Assembly: GCA_016165875.1 (NCBI GenBank)
Contig: JABBOT010000005.1
Span: 27,553,368 to 27,617,367, forward strand
Reading direction: 5' to 3'
DNA from: Acanthopleura granulata
Lineage: Eukaryota; Mollusca; Polyplacophora; Chitonida; Chitonidae
DNA length: 64,000 bases
The notes beneath the pieces are model-generated. The model was not told where the DNA came from. It worked only from the letters and a program-made list of their open reading frames with translations, and did no database searches. Each line of letters begins with the position of its first letter. Positions within the stretch are counted from its first letter, which is position 1. This document shows, piece by piece, positions 42,794-55,065 of this stretch. Position numbers and translations under genes: made by a program.

Positions 42794-43040
42794 TTGATTT
42801 ATTTGATCGGTGTTTAACGTTGTAGTCAATAATATTTCACTTACAAGACGGCGGCCAGCATTATGGTGGGAGTAAACTGGGGCGAAATCCACAACCATCC
42901 GCAGGTAGCTGGCAGACCTTCCCACGTACGGCCGGAGATGAAGCTAGCATGAGGTGGACTTGAACTCACATCAACCGCATTAGTTGGAGGCTTCTGGGTC
43001 ATTATGTTGCGCTAGCGCGCTAAACAACTGAGCCACAGAA
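42794..43040 (-). mobile_element. SINE family 1 (V-SINE/RUDI-like, tRNA-derived), copy 1
   Basis: On the minus strand the head reads TGGCTCAGTTG (A box, 43025-43035) ...GTGAGTTCAAGTCC (B box, about 42955-42967). Then comes the conserved body CCGGCCGTACGTGGGAAGG...CCTGCGGATGG and CATAATGCTGGCCGCC, and a tail with repeated TCAAATAAAT-type sequence. The layout fits the widespread molluscan V-SINE family; the name RUDI is my best match from memory. Confidence 0.8.
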
Positions 43041-44781
43041 CCAAGTGATTGCTGAGAGTCCAGCTCATGCTTACGGCGCAATGAAGTAAATAAACAAAAG
43101 AAAATCAATCAATGAAATTATCAGTCAACCAATGCATCTTCCTTCAATTCACGTTGCCATTGACGCTTAAGTTGGTCTGCAAACGGAATGAATTACAAAC
43201 AATAAAGAGAATTACAGTCGTCATTAAACTGCGAATCACTGACAGTTTTCTTTAGTACTGTAAAACGTCCCAGTATATTAGAAAACATATAAATTTAGTA
43301 GTCGACACAAGGAAAATGATGGAACGGAATACATTAAATAAATATAACCATGGAGATATGGGTTAAGATAGTCGCCTGCGAACACGATTGATAAGAGGAT
43401 CATGTTTTCAAGGGAAATCAAAGTACACGTCTCACTCACAGTTCGAGTCTTGTTTTTGGGGTGTTACTGAGAGCTAATAAAGGCTTGGGGAGATTCTGAC
43501 AGCTCGAGGCGGCAAGATTTGTAAAAAAAAGTAAGGATATTGATCAAACCATTTTATTTAGCTGAGACATCCGCGTCACAATTCAATATTATTCATGGAA
43601 AATTAAGACAGCAAAGGAAAAATTCCTATAAATAAAATAAAAGGCACCCAACAGTTTACATTTTTCTTTATGGAGCGTATTTTGGTCTCAAATCTAAATC
43701 GTATTTGAGTTATGGTTAATTGGGTACTTTTTCCGTAAAACCCCGGTTTTACTCGGACATTCATCCGAGTGGAAACGTTCTCAGATGGAAAAAAGAAATC
43801 ATTTACTTGTCGTCTTCCGCGTAACTCCAAATATTGTGACTAGTTTTATGCCGATAATGGTTACCTTACCCTATAAAATTCTTTTATATCAGCAAAAGTG
43901 CGTTTCACTGCTTGGACGAAAAATATACTAGGTTTCTGTTACGCAGTTCGTGATATTCTTAAAGAGTGTTATCAAATAATTGTTACAATTAATCCTAATT
44001 TTACATTAAAAGACATTTGATTACATTATGACTTTAAACCTGCCAAGCCCCGGAAGTGGACTCCTCACAGAAACTCTCGAAAGAAAAATGCGAAACGCTA
44101 TCATCAACTCACCAAGCAACGGATCGTGACTTCAGAAAAAGGAGCTCTTTTTATTGGCAACAAGACAAGTACCTGACATTTTCTGTGATAACTTCTGTAG
44201 CAAACTGAACAGTGATGAAAATGTATTGACGAAACCATGGGAACAGAGGTTTAGCTTTTCTAATTCTAATAAATTATTAAAACGGTCTTTCCCTACAAGG
44301 GGAAATAAATGAATCGCTTACCAAATAGCCTCTGCTTTCGGAGGCAACAGTAATCGGTATGATCTTTTAAAAGTAACGAATGCCGTATGCAGCATTTATG
44401 ACCAGTTAGTACCTCCTCATGGATAAATCAAGGAATTCTAGGCGAATCAATTTCACCGACAGCGTTATTAATTCTAAAGTTATTTACAGACCCGTTGCAA
44501 GCCCAAGACCAACTTCCTGTTTATTCCAGTAGTTTCTACTTTCAGTACTGGATTTTCTCTCCAGACAGAGTATTACTTACAATTAACAATCAGTAAAGAG
44601 CATAGTCTGAGTAACAGGCTTGGTATCCAGTCGCTTTCTTTACATCAATATTTTCATAGCCCATGCACATTTCAGAGGATCTTTTCTCCCGTTAAGAATA
44701 TCCAAATTATATTTTGCTGAATTCTGTTATCAGCAGTTTTCAAGGATATTTTGGCTGATTTATTTTAATGCAACCAACCGC
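43041..44781. other. non-coding part of duplication copy 1
   Basis: AT-rich, no gene motif. It contains the variable block 44038-44273, which is replaced by different DNA in copy 2. Confidence 0.45.
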
Positions 44782-44938
44782 CGTTGTCAAGAATATTTCA
44801 CTTATACGACGGCGGCCAGCATTATGGCGGGAGGAAACATGGCAGAGCCTAGGGAAAACCACGACCATCCGCAGGTTTCTGGTGTATCTTCCCACGTACG
44901 GCCGGAGATGAAGGCGACATGAGGTGGACTTGAATTCG
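44782..44938 (-). mobile_element. SINE family 1 fragment, copy 1
   Basis: GAATATTTCACTTATACGAC...CCAGCATTATGGCGGG...CCCACGTACGGCCGG...GGTGGACTTGAATTC gives body and B box; the A-box head is missing. Confidence 0.8.
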
Positions 44939-45730
44939 ACTTTTTCAGTATATAAAATAAGATTATAATCGCTTCCGCGATGTCATTGTCTCGCGGGTTG
45001 AATTCTTTGAAATTGATGTATAGGCGTTGAATTGAAAATCAGAGTATTCTAAAGTGTGTTATTTTCTTTTGTTTCATTTCCTAAAAGGACGAGGCAAAAT
45101 CATGCAGAGATGGTGACAAACTGTAGTTCATAAGTAATTCATTAGTGCAACAAAAACAAATCTCCCGCAACAACAGAAAGGCTGTATTATCACAGTTAAG
45201 TCATGTTGGGATATAAGGTGTATTACTGACCAGTTTGCAATTGCAACTGATCCCGTAGTTTGGCGCAACGGCAGGAAAAGTTTGTTGCATGGTATTATGG
45301 TTATATTGGAAGAGTTGGCAGACTTATATTTTGGGGTACAATACTTTCTCCGGGTGTAGCTGCAGTGCTATTTCACATGTATACCTGTTGTCGTTGAGTC
45401 AAAAAAAAGGGAATTATAAAACTACATCGTTAACATGAAGGCCAAGTTTCTTAAAGAGAAAAGTCCTTTTCAAGCCATTATATACTGAAGACGAGGTGAA
45501 ATGTCGGCTTTTGTCAAAAACTGATTCAACACCCAGATGAATGAGTTTCGTTTTTACCTTGTCTCGTTTTGACTCTCTTTATCCCTCCGCTCGGCTCTAA
45601 GATCGAGGCTAACATGGCTACTCGCTCGGTTAAGGACACACCTTGATATTGTACGGCGATTCCTCGTGCAGCATAAAGAGCTCATTGCAAGCACCAATGT
45701 CTGGAGAATACCCAAACATGACATATATTC

Positions 45731-47867
45731 GGTGAATACATACGGTAGTTAATTTTCCTGTAAATTAGATCTCTTAATGATACGTACAAGACCAACATGC
45801 CAGCATCTTACATAAATTACCGAGCATTTGACCACTGGAAAGCGGAAACTCATATAATATTAGGGAATACTTGAGCGCATTGATTTTCCTTACTTTTTAT
45901 GTAGTAAATTTGTCAAGGTCAACCCCCAAAATATATACCCTTAAACTTTGACTTGGTGTCATACCATACCACCACACAAAGATAGGACTTTTCTCCCCAA
46001 CATATTAAAAATCAACCTAGCATAACCAATCGCTTCTCCGGGAAGTGAAGCAATAGCGTTTTATCGCCTTGGTAATGTAAAGGAGGGAGCAGTAACCATG
46101 GTAAAGTGTTTTCAGTTCCTACCCAATGAGACAAATTTATGATATATTTTCAATAGGTATAAATTGACAAAATGAAAATTTATAGTGTATCAGCACAAAC
46201 TGTGTGTGGCAGCATCATCCAATCTATGGTCCAGCACTCTTCAATTTGGAGCACAATCATGTAACAGAAGGTGAAGAAAAATCGTCTTTTTGCATTTATT
46301 TGACAGTCGAACGGATATCAGAGATAATTAAGTAAATCAATGTAGAAAATCCACAATGTGTGTTTTTCGCATCTGTGCAAGAATGATGTGTGGGATATGT
46401 AACTCAATCAGATGTGAGTTATTGCAAAACTATGACCGTGATATACTGTCGGCCACGGACTACAAACACGACGCGAAGGTCAGAGACTGTCGGGTGCCAT
46501 ACCGGGAAATTTTCCTTTGTGAAAATGTGGTCCATGTATATGTTATAGCCCATTTCTTTCCAACACTTTTTCCGTCTACTCCTGTCCGAAGCACGTACCA
46601 AGTCAGGAAAGATGTTCCAAGACACTCTCGACAGGATACATTGCGATTGTCATACTACAAAACATACATTTTTTCTACTTCTGAGCAAGAAATTAATTAA
46701 ATCGACAAGAGGGAAGTAGGGAAGAAAAAGAGGTTTCTAAACTCTGCCCGGCTGAATGTACTTTTTTAGCTATTTATTTGAAATCATTTAAGTTGTTAAA
46801 AATTATTTATTGATTGATTGATTGATTGATCCATTGATTGATTTCATTGGTGTTTTACGCCGTTCTCAGTGGTACATAATATTTGTTACCTGCAGACACT
46901 ATTGGCCATCAAGGATGCATGGATGATCTCTCTGGATTTTATGGAATCCCCTAGGGACGTTCTCCCAGACGTGGTTTATGGCAGGCGGGAGTTATGCCTG
47001 TGATTACTACTGGTCTTTCAAAGTCTATCGCCGAAGAACGGAAACCGTTACCTATATCAAAGTAGATTTGATCGGAGAAGACATATGAACAAAGTGCCAG
47101 TCAGGCCTCATGCACTGACACGTTCAGACGTGCCTATGTTCCACGCGTCATTAGAATGGCACTAGAGGAGAGTGGGCCTGACAGAGGAATGGTTTTGGAC
47201 AGAGGTCTTATGGAGAAATGCCGAGCAGAATTCATTGATGTCATAAGATCACACGAGGCCACATCCATCTGACTACTCGACACCCTTGAGCAGGGCTTGT
47301 GTCTGGAAGCTTTCCTGAATATAAATCTCAAGATGAAAATTCCCAAGTTTAACGGCAATTTTACTCTGTAGCAAACACGCCTGGCATTTTTTTTAAAAAT
47401 GGAAATAAATAAAGAAGGAAACCAGTAGAAAATCCCACGGCTCAAACCTGCACTACTGTTAAAGCTAATTTTACATTTTGCCCCAACTACAAAGAAAGAG
47501 GCAATATTGTGTATTTGTATTGCTTGTCGCAATAGGGAAGAATCGTTTCAAATTTTCTTTGTCCCGATCCAGATCAGTTTCAAAATTTAATGGCTTGATA
47601 CTTGACCCAAGACACAGACAGAGAAATAAACGCCGATAAAATCATAATTCCAGGTAATGAGTCCTACAAGAAAGCAGAGATCCATACTGAAGCATGGTAT
47701 GAGTTGTTCATTTCCAAAAATACATTTCCGTTTATAATGAAAAATCTGTTTTCCCTGCTCCGCCCAACGGTCCCACTTGAGCTAGAGAACAACCAGCAAA
47801 GAAAGTACCGATACGGTAAAATGACTTTCTTTTTCGGGCGAGTGCGTGCGAACGTGCAAAATGTGTG
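45731..47867. other. single-copy spacer between the duplicated blocks
   Basis: No gene is recognised. A degenerate SINE-1 tail (TGATTGATTTCATTGGTGTTTTACGCC) lies at about 46806-46900 with TGATTGAT simple repeats. Frames of up to 132 codons (47134-47532, minus) lack family motifs. Confidence 0.4.
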
Positions 47868-48491
47868 AGCTCAGCGACAGGTCATAGATGATCACATACG
47901 TAAGATGCTAGACCAGGATGTAATTGAGGAAAGTCAGTCTCCATGGGCAAGTCCAGTAGTGTTAGTTAAAAAGCCCGACAACTCTATACGTTTCTGTGTG
48001 GACTATAGGAAATTAAACTCAGTCACATACAAGGATTCATATCCGTTACCAAGGATGGGAGAATCATTTAAAACAATCTCAGGCAAGTGCGCTGCTTACT
48101 TTAGTACTTTGGACCTTAGAAGTGGTTACTGGCAGATAGAGTTGGATCCTCAGACTCCAGATAGAACTGCTTTCATAGTACACTCGGGTCTTTATCAGTT
48201 TACCCGACTTGCCTTTGGAGTCACAAATGCCCCCAGTTCATTCCAACGAGTTATGGAAAGTGTTCTTCGAGGTTTAACCTATGATATCTGCCTCATTTAT
48301 ATCGATGCTATAATTGTAAAAAGATCATCTTAAACATCTAGAAGCGGTATTCCAGCGACTTAAGGAGGCCAGGTTAAGGCTGAAGCCTCAAAAGTGCAAT
48401 TTTGCTTGCAGAGAGGTAAAGTATTTGGGTCATGTGGTATCTAAAGATGGAATTCGTCCAGATCCAGAGAAATGCAGGGTTATCAGTGAGT
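47868..48491 (+). pseudogene. 624-bp reverse transcriptase fragment, near-identical to 36469-37092
   Basis: Equal in length to 36469-37092 and almost identical: one coding difference is visible (DSS to DNS near 47980). It keeps the YIDA active site and the same frameshift after IVKRSS. It starts at AGCTCAGCG and ends at CAGTGAGT, both inside pol, with no LTR on the left. It is a rearrangement product rather than an insertion by retrotransposition. Confidence 0.95.
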
Positions 48492-48520
48492 GATAAAATG
48501 ATTAAAAATTAAAATGACCG

Positions 48521-48929
48521 TGATTAAATTCACGGTCGGGTTTAAGTTCGTTTGGCGTGGCTGATTGCCCAGAGGGGACAATGCTACATCATGGCCCAAG
48601 CTGAAATTCCCAGAGATGTGTCAAAGATGGTTCTCGCCATCTAAGTATATATTAAAGAACTCTTTTCTTGTTATTTAACCCCTTGTCGTTGTAGTCACTT
48701 TGTCCACAGGTTTATCTACAAAACTATATAGTTTTATAAAGGTTACGGGTATAGTTAGTGGCAACCTCAGCGCACAGTTTCCACTCTGCACGTTGTGTTA
48801 CCTAGTTGTGTCTGACAAGACTATATAGACTCCATCGTGAGGGTTTCCCTAAAACGCTTCCACTCAAAACGCTTCCTCTGCAAACTCTGCGCTCGGATCA
48901 AGCAGCCACACAAACCCTTACCCGTATCA
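48521..48929 (+). repeat. 3' LTR of the second copy, internally deleted
   Basis: Begins at TGATTAAATTCACGGTCGGG (LTR position about 30), then lacks about 340 bp (break near 48640 after GGTTCTCGCC), then continues TAAGTATATATTAAAG to TATCA at 48929. The deletion differs from that of the 5' LTR at 34171. Confidence 0.9.
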
Positions 48930-50141
48930 ACTCCCTAGGTCGGTGACATTGAGGAGAGGCTGCGTGGATGAGGAAATGCTTGACTGGAACTACAGACTTT
49001 TGTCACAAGGACACTGTACGATAACAAGGTATAAGTACAAGACACACATAACACCGAGTGTATGTAAGAAAGAAAACTTATAGAGACGAGGAAATCTAAT
49101 CAAAACAGGAATAAACCAGGAAAGCTCTTACAAGCTCCTAAAAGCAATTTAAAAAAAGTACTGAAAAAGTTAACAAGATTATCATTTTATATCTGCATTA
49201 ACACTGGCGAGTTGCGCCTGCGCAATGACTTAAATGTAAAACGATTGTTTTCTTGTTTTTCTTCTCGTCATCACATGTGAGAAATGGTGCCAAATTCTGG
49301 TTTCTTCCCAAATTCTTTGCTATCAAAAGTATACTTTTTTATCTGCCACTAATAAAAAAACTAACTGTATTTTCTTGGTGAAATCCTACTCAAGATTCTC
49401 GGCCGTGTTTAATCCCATCTGATATGTGTGCAGTTGAAAAAAATAATTCATCGGAAAAGGAAGACGGGCTAACGACAAATCTCTGCTAAAATCAATGACA
49501 CTAAGTCTGTTGTTTTCCCTGCGGTCGCCGTGAGTTGAAGTCCATGCTGGCTTCCTCTCCATCGGGCACCTATTTCTAAGCACACCACATTGTACAACAT
49601 AAATACAAGAGTTTCTTCACAAAGAGCTAACTCAGAACATTTGGGATCAGAATCACTGTAGTCGGAAACAGTTGTTCATTTAATGGAGTTGGAACATTGG
49701 CTCTATTGAGCTTCTTTGTTTTGTGGATTAGGAAAATATCTGGGTGCAGGTGTACTAGCTTTATGCCAATCACTGAGGACGGCAGCGCTTTGAAGCCCTG
49801 TTCGTTGGTGTTGTCTTCTTACAAATTTTAACGGTTACATTGTATGCAAGTCTGTCCGATGGATGACCGAAAACTCAACCCAGTCTGAGGGTTTGCAGGA
49901 CCTCATGTCTCACAGTCTAACGGCAAAGTTTTTTACGTACGCGCAGACTACGTCATCGAGATGGGTAGTCTACAAAGTACAAGCACCCCACGGCCGTCGT
50001 CAAAAAAGTAAGAAACGGTACATCGAGTACTCTTTAATATTTATGCAGCTTTCAGAGGGCTTACCAATTGGCGTAGAGAAGAATTGTGATTTTGGCGGGA
50101 CCACGAACTAGGGTGTAGCGATTGATCAGAGCTTTGGGCAA

Positions 50142-50331
50142 CCTCTATACACTATATTGACATTTGGGCATACCAGTCCTGTTTCCTTGCCCTAACCTAT
50201 CGATATCGACCGTCTAGCGAGGCAGCAACAAGTAGCATTTTTAGAGCGTCTGGGCTAACCCGACCCGGGATTGATCCCTGATGTCCGGATCTGGAGGCGG
50301 ACGCTTTAACCACAGGGCCATCGAGGCGGTC
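50142..50331 (-). mobile_element. SINE family 2, copy 2
   Basis: Same element as 42610-42792, with a more regular head (GATGGCCCTGTGGTTAAAGCG) and about 18 extra bases before the neighbouring SINE. Confidence 0.75.
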
Positions 50332-50347
50332 AAATGCCGCTGTCTAT

Positions 50348-50597
50348 CCATTGATTTATTTGATCGGTGTTTAACGTTGTAGTCAATAATATTTCACTTA
50401 CAAGACGGCGGCCAGCATTATGGTGGGAGTAAACTGGGGCGAAATCCACAACCATCCGCAGGTAGCTGGCAGACCTTCCCACGTACGGCCGGAGATGAAG
50501 CCAGCATGAGGTGGACTTGAACTCACATCAACCGCATTAGTTGGAGGCTTCTGGGTCATTATGTTGCGCTAGCGCGCTAAACAACTGAGCCACAGAA
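50348..50597 (-). mobile_element. SINE family 1, copy 2
   Basis: Duplicate of 42794-43040 with a few substitutions; A and B boxes are retained. Confidence 0.8.
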
Positions 50598-51593
50598 CCA
50601 AGTGATTGCTGAGAGTCCAGCTCATGCTTACGGCGCAATGAAGTAAATAAACAAAAGAAAATCAATCAATGGAATTATCAGTCAACCAATGCATCTTCCT
50701 TCAATTCACGTTGCCATTGACGCTTAAGTTGGTCTGCAAACGGAATGAATTACAAACAATAAAGAGAATTACAGTCGTCATTAAACTGCGAATCACTGGC
50801 AGTTTTCTTTAGTACTGTAAAATGTCCCAGTATATTAGAAAACATATAAATTTAGTAGTCGACACAAGGAAAATGATGGAACGGAATACATTAAATAAAT
50901 ATAACCATGGAGATATGGGTTAAGATAGTCGCCTGCGAACACGATTGATAAGAGGATCATGTTTTCAAGGGAAATCAAAGTACACGTCTCACTCACAGTT
51001 CGAGTCTTGTTTTTGGGGTGTTACTGAGAGCTAATAAAGGCTTGGGGAGATTCTGACAGCTCGAGGCGGCAAGATTTGTAAATAAAAGTAAGGGTATTGA
51101 TCAAACCATTTTATTTAGCTGAGACATCCGCGTCACAATTCAATATTATTCATGGAAAATTAAGACAGCAAAGGAAAAATTCCTATAAATAAAATAAAAG
51201 GCACCCAACAGTTTACATTTTTCTTTATGGAGCGTATTTTGTTCTCAAATCTAAATCGTATTTGAGTTATGGTTAATTGGGTACTTTTCCCGTAAAACCC
51301 CGGCTTGACTCGGACATTCATCCGAGTGGAAACGTTCTCAGATGGAAAAAAGAAATCATTTACTTGTCGTCTTCCGCGTAACTCCAAATATTGTGACTAG
51401 TTTCATGCCGATAATGGTTACCTTACCCTATAAAATTCTTTTACATCAGCAAAAGTGCGTTTCACTGCTTGGACGAAAAATATACTAGGTTTCTGTTACG
51501 CAGTTCGTGATATTCTTAAAGAGTGTTATCAAATAATTGTTACAATTAATCCTAATTTTACATTAAAAGACATTTGATTACATTATGACTTTA

Positions 51594-51848
51594 TTACATT
51601 ATGACATTTTGGGGGTTCCATTTTGGCTTCGAGTATTTGTGTAGTAAAGTGAATTTCGTGCTCCTGATTTGAAAATCAGAAAGAATTGCCGAGCATAGTT
51701 GTCCGTATGGTAATAATTGGTCGCAGAAAAAGTGCTACAGAAAAGGTTTTATTTTTGAGATATGCATAAGTGCCTTCATTTAGTTTAACATTCTGAATCG
51801 AACACAACAACTGATTCCTTATATGATGGCGGCCAGGTTTATGGGCGT
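51594..51848. other. block unique to duplication copy 2
   Basis: Replaces 44038-44273 of copy 1. It begins with a second TTACATTATGAC and ends with CTTATATGATGGCGGCCAGGTTTATGGGCG, a SINE-1-like body fragment. Confidence 0.7.
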
Positions 51849-52356
51849 TTATTAAAACGGTCTTTCCCTACAAGGGGAAATAAATGAATCGCTTACCAAA
51901 TAGCCTCTGCTTTCGGAGGCAACAGTAATCGGTATGATCTTTTAAAAGTAACGAATGCCGTATGCAGCATTTATGACCAGTTAGTACCTCCTCATGGATA
52001 AATCAAGGAATTCTAGGCGAATCAATTTCACCGACAGCGTTATTAATTCTAAAGTTATTTACAGACCCGTTGCAAGCCCAAGACCAACTTCCTGTTTATT
52101 CCAGTAGTTTCTACTTTCAGTACTGGATTTTCTCTCCAGACAGAGTATTACTTACAATTAACAATCAGTAAAGAGCATAGTCTGAGTAACAGGCTTGGTA
52201 TCCAGTCGCTTTCTTTACATCAATATTTTCATAGCCCATGCACATTTCAGAGGATCTTTTCTCCCGTTAAGAATATCCAAATTATATTTTGCTGAATTCT
52301 GTTATCAGCAGTTTTCAAGGATATTTTGGCTGATTTATTTTAATGCAACCAACCGC

Positions 52357-52512
52357 CGTTGTCAAGAATATTTCACTTATACGACGGCGGCCAGCATTAT
52401 GGCGGGAGGAAACATGGCAGAGCCTAGGGAAAACCACGACCATCCGCAGGTTTCTGGTGTATCTTCCCACGTACGGCCGGAGATGAAGGCGACATGAGGT
52501 GGACTTGAATTC
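52357..52512 (-). mobile_element. SINE family 1 fragment, copy 2
   Basis: Duplicate of 44782-44938. Confidence 0.8.
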
Positions 52513-53305
52513 GACTTTTTCAGTATATAAAATAAGATTATAATCGCTTCCGCGATGTCATTGTCTCGCGGGTTGAATTCTTTGAAATTGATGTATAGGC
52601 GTTGAATTGAAAATCAGAGTATTCTAAAGTGTGTTATTTTCTTTTGTTTCATGTCCTAAAAGGACGAGGCAAAATCATGCAGAGATGGTGACAAACTGTA
52701 GTTCATAAGTAATTCATTAGTGCAACAACAACAAATCTCCGGCAACAACAGAAAGGCTGTATTATCACAGTTAAGTCATGTTGGGATATAAGGTGTATTA
52801 CTGACCAGTTTGCAATTGCAACTGATCCCGTAGTTTGGCGCAACGGCAGGAAAAGTTTGTTGCATGGTATTATGGTTATATTGGAAGAGTTGGCAGACTT
52901 ATATTTTGGGGTACAATACTTTCTCCGGGTGTAGCTGCAGTGCTATTTCACATGTATACCTGTTGTCGTTGAGTCAAAAAAAAGGGAATTATAAAACTAC
53001 ATCGTTAACATGAAGGCCAAGTTTCTTAAAGAGAAAAGTCCTTTTCAAGAAATTATATACTGAAGACGAGGTGAAATGTCGGCTTTTGTCAAAAACTGAT
53101 TCAACACTCAGATGAATTAGTTTCGTTTTTACCTTGTCTCGTTTTGACTCTCTTTATCCCTCCGCTCGGCTCTCAGATCGAGGCTAACACGGCTACTCGC
53201 TCGGTTAAGGACACACCTTGATATTGTACGGCGATTCCTCGTGCAGCATAAAGAGCTCATTGCAAGCACCAATGTCTGGAGAATACCCAAACATGACATA
53301 TATTC

Positions 53306-53570
53306 AAGTGGTGCGGAGGTTTGTAAAGTTGGTGCGCTGCGAGTAAAAGTTTGGCACCAAAACTACACATCTCCTCACCATTACACATCTCCGCACCCAT
53401 TTTACACAACTCCGCACCACTTTACAAATCTCCGCACCAAAATTACACATCTCAGCACCAAAATTACAAAGTTAAAAGTTATTTGTAAAGTTGGTGCGGA
53501 GGAGTGTAAGAATGGTGCGGAGATCTGTAAGAATGGTGCGGACGACTGTAAAGTTGGTACTAACTATCGC
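53306..53570. repeat. GGTGCGGAG inverted array, copy A
   Basis: Short units GGTGCGGAG-T-TGTAA in plus orientation flank several units of the complement TTACA-CTCCGCACC, so the array can fold on itself. It is immediately followed by telomere-type repeats. Confidence 0.85.
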
Positions 53571-53574
53571 CCAA

Positions 53575-53882
53575 AACCTAACCCTAACCCTAACTTAACC
53601 CTAACCTTAACCCAACCCTAACCCTAAACCCTAAACCCTAAACCCTAACCCTAACCCCTAACCCTAACCCTAGCCTAAAGCTAACCTAACCCTAACCCTA
53701 ACCCTAACCCCCTAACCCTAAACCCTCACCCCTAACCCTAACCCTAACCTAACCCTAACAACCTAACCCTAACCCCTAACGCTAACCTTTAACCCTAACC
53801 TTTTATCCCTAGCCCTAACCCTAAACCCGTAACCTAGCCCTAACCCCCTTAACCCTAACCCTTAACCCTAACAATAACCCTA
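53575..53882. repeat. interstitial telomere-type repeats (CCCTAA)n, copy A
   Basis: About 308 bp of CCCTAA with frequent single-base variants (CCCTAAA, CCCCTAA, CCTAA). The degeneracy indicates an internal, non-terminal array. Confidence 0.92.
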
Positions 53883-54110
53883 TATGTTATGCGGGCATGA
53901 CCTCTGAATTCACTTATAACATGAATATTGACATCTGACCTATGACTAACTTTTCAGACAGTGCATTTGGAATGCACTATCTGAAAATTATTCATTTGAT
54001 TGGAAGCAATATAAAAGGTTATGGGTCGACCCAAAAGTCATGGGAGTATGACATATCAAAAAATCAAGGTCAAGGCCTAATTAGCAATTTTTCTATAAAT
54101 TTTCAAAGAC
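53883..54110. repeat. post-telomeric unit C, copy A
   Basis: TATATGTTATGCGGGCATGACCTC...CTTTTCAGACAGTGCATTTGGAATGCACT...GACATATCAAAAAATCAAGG. The same unit follows the telomere repeats at 57263 and 63202, and occurs without them at 54604 and 59225. Confidence 0.85.
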
Positions 54111-54735
54111 GATCGGCTTGCAATACAGAAGGTGAGTATGTCGGGAATGTGTCGCCCATGTGCGACACATGCTCTCTGAATTCTCCCGAATTCATCAAGC
54201 TGCAAAAATACATCCCTACATCTGTACAGATATTAAATAAAAGAGGTGGCGCGATGCCTGGATCGAATCCTGCCTTGGGAGGGGTACCTCTGTTTTTGCA
54301 GCTCGATTTAAAGCAGGTGATTTGAGCTTGCTGGCTCTTATTTTATTAGTAAATAAACTGAAATGACATACGGGACTCGAACGAGTGGAAGGTGAGCATT
54401 AGCTAAGGTATTGTGTTTAAGGATCAAGATGTACATGCATGAATAATGGAGGGTGGTGTCCTTGTCGAGTGTGGTTTTCCAATAATTTTCAAGCGATGGC
54501 AGTCAAATTTTACAGGTAAGTAGAAGAGTAATTGTGCTAGTGACCTGCCAAGTTTCATGGAAACGCAGTGAGTGGATGCGAATAAGAGGTGTTACAATGT
54601 ATGTGGGCATTTGGAATGCACTATCTGAAAATTATTCATTTGATTGGAAGCCATATAAAAGGTTATGGGTCGACTCAAAAGTCATGGGAGCATGACATAT
54701 CAAAAATCAAAGTCAAGGCTTAATTACCCATTTTT
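54111..54735. repeat. mosaic of modules shared with 55950-56460 and 61965-62470
   Basis: Contains GTGTCGCCCATGTGCGACACATG, GAATTCTCCCGAATTC, a GCTCGATTTAAAGCAGG block and an ACAGGTAAGTAGAA block (54512), all repeated elsewhere in the array. It ends with a second, partial unit C (54604-54735). Confidence 0.8.
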
Positions 54736-54798
54736 CTATAAATTTTCACAGTCAGGGTAAAAAAATCGTTTGCCATTTTGAAGGTCAAGATTGAGGTC

Positions 54799-55065
54799 AA
54801 GGTCAAATCTAACCTCGGATTCTTTATGTGCGGCCTCGATTACCCCTGGTGTGAAAATTTCAGCGCAATCGGAGAAAAAAAGTTTTCCCCCTATTTTTCA
54901 GGTTGAAGCATAGGGCCCATGTTAAAGCATAGGCCCCATGTTAAAGCATAGGGCCCATGTTAAAGCATAGGGCCCAAAAAACTTTTTTTCCCTGATTATC
55001 CTCAAACTTCGATCTAGGGGTAATCGAGGTGGGAGATAACGATTCCGAGGTCAGTTTTGACCCTG
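54799..55065. repeat. AGGTCA-rich imperfect palindrome with about 85-nt arms, copy 1
   Basis: The left arm (GGTCAAATCTAACCTCGG...CCTCGATTACCCCTGG...GGAGAAAAAAAGTTTT) matches the reverse complement of the right arm (AAAAACTTTTTTTCCCTGATT...AGGGGTAATCGAGGT...CCGAGGTCAGTTTTGACC). The loop has four tandem about 21-bp units CATAGGGCCCATGTTAAAG (54908-54976). Confidence 0.85.

Larger units (their letters stand above)
41394..45730. repeat. segmental duplication, copy 1 (partner 48930-53305)
   Basis: Over 4.3 kb matches 48930-53305 with only scattered substitutions, starting at the first base after the LTR in both places and ending after ACATGACATATATTC. The copies differ at one block (44038-44273 here versus 51594-51848) and by about 18 bp near 42785. 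No gene is recognisable; conserved open frames (42327-42575, 44620-44922) are explained by the recent duplication. Confidence 0.93.
48930..53305. repeat. segmental duplication, copy 2
   Basis: Partner of 41394-45730. The first base after the LTR is the same in both, so LTR and flank were copied together. It joins the subtelomere-like array at 53306. Confidence 0.93.

Noticed and set aside
44620..44922. 100-codon frame conserved in copy 2
   Set aside because: Its second half is SINE body sequence and the conservation comes from the duplication.
53241..53621. 126-codon frame ending in PKPNPNPNLTL repeats
   Set aside because: The repeats are a translation of CCCTAA telomere-type DNA and the inverted array.
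53575..53882. A true chromosome end
   Set aside because: The repeats are degenerate, short, occur three times and are flanked on both sides by other sequence.
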